A stretch of 64,000 bases of DNA, from positions 250,156 to 314,155 of the forward strand of contig NZ_BSDD01000005.1 of assembly GCF_030268065.1 (NCBI RefSeq), in the 5' to 3' direction. Position 1 is the first letter of the stretch. Every line of letters starts with the position of its first letter. Of the stretch, positions 60,121 to 64,000 are shown in pieces. A program made the translations under genes and the position numbers. The DNA is from Geothrix rubra (GTDB lineage Bacteria > Acidobacteriota > Holophagae > Holophagales > Holophagaceae). The notes below the pieces were generated by a model. That model worked only from the letters and a program-made list of their open reading frames with translations. It searched no databases and was not told where the DNA came from.

Positions 60121-60275
60121 CGTTCTCCCCGTAAATTAGTCCGCCTATTCTGTAGAATACGTTGATTCCCCCGAATGGCAGCGGCCGGCCTCCTAAGGGA
60201 GTGTCTCTGAGCGGGCCGTCGAAAAGCCGGGGTTCTCCTGAAAGGCTCCCATTTCTATGCTTCCGGGGGGTGTCG

Positions 60276-60283
60276 GCCGATAA
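60276..60283 (+). promoter_or_regulatory. GCCGATAA, sigma-28-type -10 element before the stator genes
   Basis: An exact copy of the sigma-28 (FliA) -10 octamer lies 18 bases before the motA-like ATG. The matching TAAA -35 at 15-base spacing is not clear. Transcription would start within about 10 bases, leaving a short leader with CCGAGG as ribosome site. Gene content supports it; the missing -35 weakens it. Confidence 0.4.
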
Positions 60284-60301
60284 TCCCTCCGAGGTTCGAC
60301 C

Positions 60302-61075
60302 ATGGATCGAGGCAGTTTCCTGGGGGTGTTGCTGGGCTTCCTCCTGCTGGGGGTGGCCATCGGCCTGGGGCCGAATCCGCGGATCTTCTTCAATCCGCCC
60401 AGCACGATCGTGGTGGTGGGGGGGGTGATCGCGGCGACGCTGATCCGCTTCCCGCTGGACCACGTGCGTTATGCGTTCCGGGTGGCGTCGCGGGCCTTCT
60501 TCACGCGCACGCCGGAGACGCAGGCGGTGATCGGGGAGATCGTGGGGCTGTCCCAGCGGGCCCGGCGCGAGGGGCTGGTGAACCTGGAGAAGTACCTCGA
60601 CGTGGAGGGCTTCCTGGCCCAGGGGCTGCGGATGGTGGTGGACCGCTCGGGCCGGGACCACATCCGCGACGTGCTGGCCCAGGAGCTGCGCGCCACCCAG
60701 GACCGCCACCACCAGGGGCAGGAGATCTTCCGGTTCATCGCCATGAGCGCCCCCTCCTTCGGCATGGTGGGCACGCTCATCGGCATGGTGCAGCTCTTCG
60801 CCAGCATCAAGGATCCCTCGAACATCGGCGGGGCCATGGCCCTGTCGCTGCTCTCCACGCTCTACGGCGCCGTCATCGCCTACCTCCTGGCCATCCCCAT
60901 CGCCGGGAAGCTGGAGCTGCGCAGCCGGGAGGAGCTGCAGCTCAAGCAGATCATGATGGAGGGCGTGCTGGGCATCGAGGCCGAGCTGAACCCCTCGGTG
61001 CTGGAGACCCAGCTCAATGCGTTCCTCTCGCCGCGGGAGCGGGGCGGGGAGCGCCGCAGGCCCGCCCGTGGGTAA
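60302..61075 (+). CDS. MotA/PomA-family flagellar stator proton or sodium channel subunit
   Basis: 257 residues, four TM helices: FLGVLLGFLLLGVAIGLG at the N-terminus, one near residues 35-50, then SFGMVGTLIGMVQLF and TLYGAVIAYLLAIPIAG. The cytoplasmic loop (RREGLVNLEKYL; RDHIRDVLAQEL) has the charged residues that meet the rotor. APSFGMVGTLIGMV is the strongly conserved TM3. It makes the ion channel with the MotB-like partner, and could drive flagellar or gliding motors. The family overlaps ExbB/TolQ, but length and loop favour MotA. Confidence 0.88.
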   Translation: MDRGSFLGVLLGFLLLGVAIGLGPNPRIFFNPPSTIVVVGGVIAATLIRFPLDHVRYAFRVASRAFFTRTPETQAVIGEIVGLSQRARREGLVNLEKYLDVEGFLAQGLRMVVDRSGRDHIRDVLAQELRATQDRHHQGQEIFRFIAMSAPSFGMVGTLIGMVQLFASIKDPSNIGGAMALSLLSTLYGAVIAYLLAIPIAGKLELRSREELQLKQIMMEGVLGIEAELNPSVLETQLNAFLSPRERGGERRRPARG

Positions 61076-61745
61076 CCAGGCGCCGCTCCGCCTCGCCCGC
61101 CGCAAGACGGACCTGGAGGGACTCTGGCTGGTGACCTTCGCCGACCTGATGGTGCAGCTCATGGCCGTCTTCGCGCTGCTGTATTCCTTCTCCGTCCATG
61201 ACACGGCCAAGCTCCAGCAGGCGGTCCAGTCCATCCAGAAGGCCCTGGGCGTGAAGCCCTCCGTCACGGCCGGCGACGGCATCCTGCCGGGCTCCCGGGG
61301 CCTGGACCCGGACCGGGCCGCGGACCTGGAGAAGCTGCTGAACGACCTGAAGCGCGAATCCGGCCAGGACGTCGGCACCCGGCTCCGGGTGGTGAGCTTC
61401 CGCGGCGCCCTCATCTTCGACGAGGGCAGCGCCGCCCTGACCCTCGGCGCGGACGTGCTGCTGGTGCGGCTGTCGGAGCTGGCCAAGCAGTATCGGGGCT
61501 TCACCCTGGTCTGCGAGGGCCATGCGGCGCCGGGCGAGAAGGGCCGCGGCGGGGATGCGCTGGCCATCAGCTCCGAGCGCGCCCAGACCGCCTGGCGCTA
61601 CCTGAGGGACCTGGGCGTGGATCCCGCCCGGATGGCCGTGGAGGCGCACGGCGACAGCCAGATCGAGGGCGATCCCAGCACCCCCGAGGGACGCGCCCTC
61701 CAGCGCAAGGTGGTCTTCCGGTTCCAGCGGGCGGCCGAGCGGTAG
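61068..61745 (+). CDS. MotB-family stator protein with OmpA-like peptidoglycan-binding domain
   Basis: About 225 residues from GTG 61068, overlapping motA by 8 bases; ATG 61017 (GGAG upstream) is an alternative start. One TM helix (LVTFADLMVQLMAVFALLYSF) carries the essential Asp of the channel (FADLM). The OmpA domain follows (FDEGSAALTLGADVLL; GHAAPGEKGRGGDALAIS; SERAQTAWRYL), anchoring the stator to the cell wall. It and MotA form the motor's ion-conducting stator. No other flagellar genes are in view. Confidence 0.86.
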   Translation: MGNQAPLRLARRKTDLEGLWLVTFADLMVQLMAVFALLYSFSVHDTAKLQQAVQSIQKALGVKPSVTAGDGILPGSRGLDPDRAADLEKLLNDLKRESGQDVGTRLRVVSFRGALIFDEGSAALTLGADVLLVRLSELAKQYRGFTLVCEGHAAPGEKGRGGDALAISSERAQTAWRYLRDLGVDPARMAVEAHGDSQIEGDPSTPEGRALQRKVVFRFQRAAER

Positions 61746-61753
61746 GACCGGGT

Positions 61754-62719
61754 TCAGCGGAGGATCGCGCCGTCCTGCGCCCGCACGCGGGGGATGGGGC
61801 CCGGGTCGCTGAGGCCCTGGAAGGTCCAGGTCCAGCCCGCCTTCGGATCGCAGGCCAGGCTGCCGTTGTAGAGGGGCTGGACGGGCAGGCGGCGGGCGGC
61901 CTTCAGGGCCGCGAACAGCCGGGCCACCGGCTGGGGCGAGGCCAGGTCGGGGCGGGGCGCCTGGCGCTGGCCGCCCCATTCCAGCCGGGCCTGCACCTGG
62001 CCCCGGGCGATCCGGAGCTCCAGGCCCGTGTTGACCTGCCGGTAGGACCGGGCCCGGGTGGCCAGGCTCCTCGCGAGGGCGGAGGGCGCGTCGAATTCCG
62101 CGTCCACTTCGGCGAGCGGATCGGCCGCCAGGTCGGTGGCGCCGTCCGCCCGCAGGCGGACCACGCGGAGACGCAGGAGCCGGGCGTCGGGGGCCCAGTC
62201 CCGGGCCTGGGCCATGAGCCAGGACAGATCCCGCCCGGGATCGAAGGCCTGGAAGCCGTGGTCCGGCGGCGCCACCTTGAGCGGGACCGCCTCGTGGCTG
62301 GTGATCTCGCGCAGGTCGGTGGCCCGGAGCCCGCCGCCTGCGAACTGGCGGAAGCCCCGGGCCACCGCGCCGGGATCCTTGATGAACCCGTAGACCAGCG
62401 CTCCCACGAGCACCACCACCAGGCAGCCGCAGCCCGTGAGGCAGCCGCGGAGGGAGTCGCCGAGGCTCCGGGCCCGCGGGGGCGGCGGCGCGGGCAGGGG
62501 GGCGGGCGGGGCGGGTCGGCCGTGCAGGATCCGCTCCTCGATCTCCTCCTTGATGGCCTCCTTGAAGGCGGCCTTCTGGTCCTCAGCGCTCAGCGTCCGC
62601 GGGGCCTGGATCGCCGTGGTGGGCTCGTTCACCGTCTGGCAGTAGGGACAGGTCACCGGGCCGGAGGCGGCGGACTCCGGGAGGGGCGCGGCGCAATGGC
62701 GGCACTGGAGGGTGGGCAT
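61754..62719 (-). CDS. Zinc-ribbon membrane protein of unknown function
   Basis: 321 residues. An N-terminal zinc ribbon, CRHC (6-9) and CPYC (24-27), is followed by a charged helix, a Pro-rich linker (70-80), one TM helix (CLVVVLVGALVYGFIK, 99-114) and an extracytoplasmic domain of about 200 residues with several Trp and DP motifs. No enzyme motif is seen. Convergent with the MotB gene by 8 bases. Confidence 0.8.
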   Translation of the reverse strand: MPTLQCRHCAAPLPESAASGPVTCPYCQTVNEPTTAIQAPRTLSAEDQKAAFKEAIKEEIEERILHGRPAPPAPLPAPPPPRARSLGDSLRGCLTGCGCLVVVLVGALVYGFIKDPGAVARGFRQFAGGGLRATDLREITSHEAVPLKVAPPDHGFQAFDPGRDLSWLMAQARDWAPDARLLRLRVVRLRADGATDLAADPLAEVDAEFDAPSALARSLATRARSYRQVNTGLELRIARGQVQARLEWGGQRQAPRPDLASPQPVARLFAALKAARRLPVQPLYNGSLACDPKAGWTWTFQGLSDPGPIPRVRAQDGAILR

Positions 62720-62731
62720 GGCGGGGTCAGT

Positions 62732-64000
62732 CTAGGCGCCTGTCCTGACAAATGGAATGCCCGGCGCGGCGGGTGGATCCGGTCGGCGGCGGGGGGTGGT
62801 CAGCCCGCCGGGGGAGGGGCGGGCCGGCCCGCCGGTGGCGGGGGGGGGGCCCGGCGCGCCCAGGTCGAGGTGGAGGTGGACCAGCCGCTTCGAGCTGAGC
62901 TCGGGCCTCTCGACGAAGCCGACCCAGGCGTTGAGGGCGCGGGCGGGGAGGTTGTCCCGCCGCACGCCGGTGGTGACGGCCGCGACGCCCCATTCCCGGC
63001 AGGCCTGGAGGGAGGCGAGCTTGAGCACCCGGCCGACGCCATGGCCCCTCGCCTCCTGCGCGACGCCGGTGAAGGCGATCTGGGCGACCCCCTCCGCCGG
63101 CGAGGACCGCCTGGTGAGGAGGAGGGAGGCGAGCCGCCCCAGCCAATCCGGACGGAGGACGAGCCAGGGGCGGCGCAGGAGCCCGAGCAGGGCCTGCCAC
63201 CTGCAGGCCCGGAGCATGGGCAGGTTGTAGGGACGGCGGGAGAAGGCCGTGAGGCCCACGATCCGGTCCCCGAGCCGGGCCACCAGGACCAGGGTGTCCC
63301 GGGAAGTGAGGAACCACCGGTACACGGCGTGGATGAAGGGGCGACCCAGCTTCAGGGCCAGATGCTCGTCCTCGGAGAAGCAGGCGAGGTGCAGGGCGGT
63401 CAGGGCGGCCAGGTCCGCCGGCGTGGCGGGGGTGATCCGGAGCGGCTGCCCCTCCAGCGTCGGGGCCCCGGCACTCGAAGGAAAGGGGAGCCCGAGCCGC
63501 CGGCAGAGGGCCTCCCGGTCGGGTTCGAGGAGCTCGGGGAAGGTCTGCCGGTGGAGCGCCAGCTGCCCGTTGCAGTGGAACCTCGTCAGGCCCTCGGCCT
63601 TCCGGATGAATTCGCTCTGGGGGTAGAGCCCGGCCAGCCGCGCCAGCGCCCCGGACGTGGCGGGGCCGAACCAGGGGGCGAGCCGGGGATGGAACACCAC
63701 CCGCTGGCGGATGGGCTTGATGGTGTAGCCGAGCCGCACCTTGAAGTGGTCCACGCTGGCCGGGGCATCCAGGGAGTGGAGGCCGTTGTGGATCAGGTGG
63801 ACGCCGGGGCGCGCGACGAGGGTCCGGGTGGCTTCGAAGAGCAGGGCGTTGTTCACCCGGAGGGGCAGGTACTCGCGGCGGGACTGCTGGTAGAGCAGGT
63901 CGATGGCGTCTCCGACCCGCGCGAACATGAGGGTCGCCCCGAGCCGGCCCTCCACCTCCGCGCCCCAGACCTCGAAGCCGGGAAGGTCCGCAGCGGCCTC
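62732..64000 (-). CDS. GNAT-like acyltransferase, tandem domains (partial, N-terminus beyond window)
   Basis: The frame is open to the window edge, so the N-terminus is missing; at least 422 residues are present. The first visible part (EGRLGATLMFARVGDAIDLLYQQS) resembles a GNAT/FemAB-type half. A second GNAT domain starts near PLRITPATPADLAALTALH and has FTGVAQEARGHGVGRVL, the Q/R-x-x-G-x-G/A acetyl-CoA loop, ending with ARALNAWVGFVE. The C-terminal 45 residues are Pro/Gly-rich and low complexity. The acceptor is unknown. Confidence 0.8.
   Translation of the reverse strand, partial: EAAADLPGFEVWGAEVEGRLGATLMFARVGDAIDLLYQQSRREYLPLRVNNALLFEATRTLVARPGVHLIHNGLHSLDAPASVDHFKVRLGYTIKPIRQRVVFHPRLAPWFGPATSGALARLAGLYPQSEFIRKAEGLTRFHCNGQLALHRQTFPELLEPDREALCRRLGLPFPSSAGAPTLEGQPLRITPATPADLAALTALHLACFSEDEHLALKLGRPFIHAVYRWFLTSRDTLVLVARLGDRIVGLTAFSRRPYNLPMLRACRWQALLGLLRRPWLVLRPDWLGRLASLLLTRRSSPAEGVAQIAFTGVAQEARGHGVGRVLKLASLQACREWGVAAVTTGVRRDNLPARALNAWVGFVERPELSSKRLVHLHLDLGAPGPPPATGGPARPSPGGLTTPRRRPDPPAAPGIPFVRTGA

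Overview
The window is very GC-rich, densely packed and read on both strands, with Shine-Dalgarno (GGAG-type) starts and many exported or envelope proteins. RND efflux pumps, a TonB receptor, S46 peptidases and an RHS protein point to a Gram-negative soil or sediment bacterium. The overall style fits Acidobacteriota of the Holophaga/Geothrix kind. That placement is inference: there is no rRNA or other marker here. I see no tRNA, rRNA, CRISPR array, complete insertion sequence or prophage.

Layout. 1-4.0 kb (minus): a fused glutamate-cysteine-ligase-like/M20 peptidase protein cut by the window edge, and an aminotransferase. 4.4-5.5 kb (minus): proC behind a leader with a terminator-like hairpin and a proline-containing leader ORF, plus a fragment of a decarboxylase gene. 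5.75-11 kb: an M20 dipeptidase, a PLP decarboxylase with an exported beta-carbonic anhydrase, OsmC and an exported unknown. 11-15 kb (minus): a MacA-like adaptor with two MacB-like permeases, no ATPase, and a duplicated 3' tail. 15-18.4 kb: a TonB receptor with a Fur-like box, convergent with an outer-membrane channel-like protein. 18.4-24.2 kb (minus): a four-gene RND efflux operon. 24.4-30.2 kb (plus): two tandem S46 dipeptidyl-peptidases, a DNPH1/Rcl-like hydrolase and a Tat-exported aldo/keto reductase. 30.4-33.8 kb (plus): an alpha/beta hydrolase of lower GC, two methyltransferases and a DUF1398 protein. 33.9-38.2 kb (minus): a complete adaptor/ATPase/two-permease ABC exporter. 38.2-40.3 kb (minus): an omega-amidase-like nitrilase and a FAD oxidase. 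40.4-47.3 kb (plus): a Cus-type metal efflux operon ending in an exported YHS protein. 47.3-50.5 kb (minus): a small emfourin-like protein, a CoA-type Nudix hydrolase and a bifunctional Rel. 50.7 kb (plus): a TrmN6-like methyltransferase. 51.7-60.1 kb (plus): an RHS system split over two genes, with an AT-rich C-terminal tip and a small membrane protein as candidate immunity gene. 60.3-61.7 kb (plus): a MotA/MotB-type stator. To the end (minus): a zinc-ribbon membrane protein and a GNAT-type acyltransferase running off the edge.

Most distinctive points. (1) The RHS polypeptide is divided between two separately secreted proteins, with an eight-domain Ig-like array in the second and a composition switch at the toxin tip. 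(2) A family of short intergenic palindromes is built from 9-10-base repeated words, with at least four word types sharing one architecture and one type nested inside another. (3) A plausible transcription attenuator precedes proC. (4) A ligase-like domain is fused to an M20 amidohydrolase domain. Functions are read from motifs only; no searches were run.
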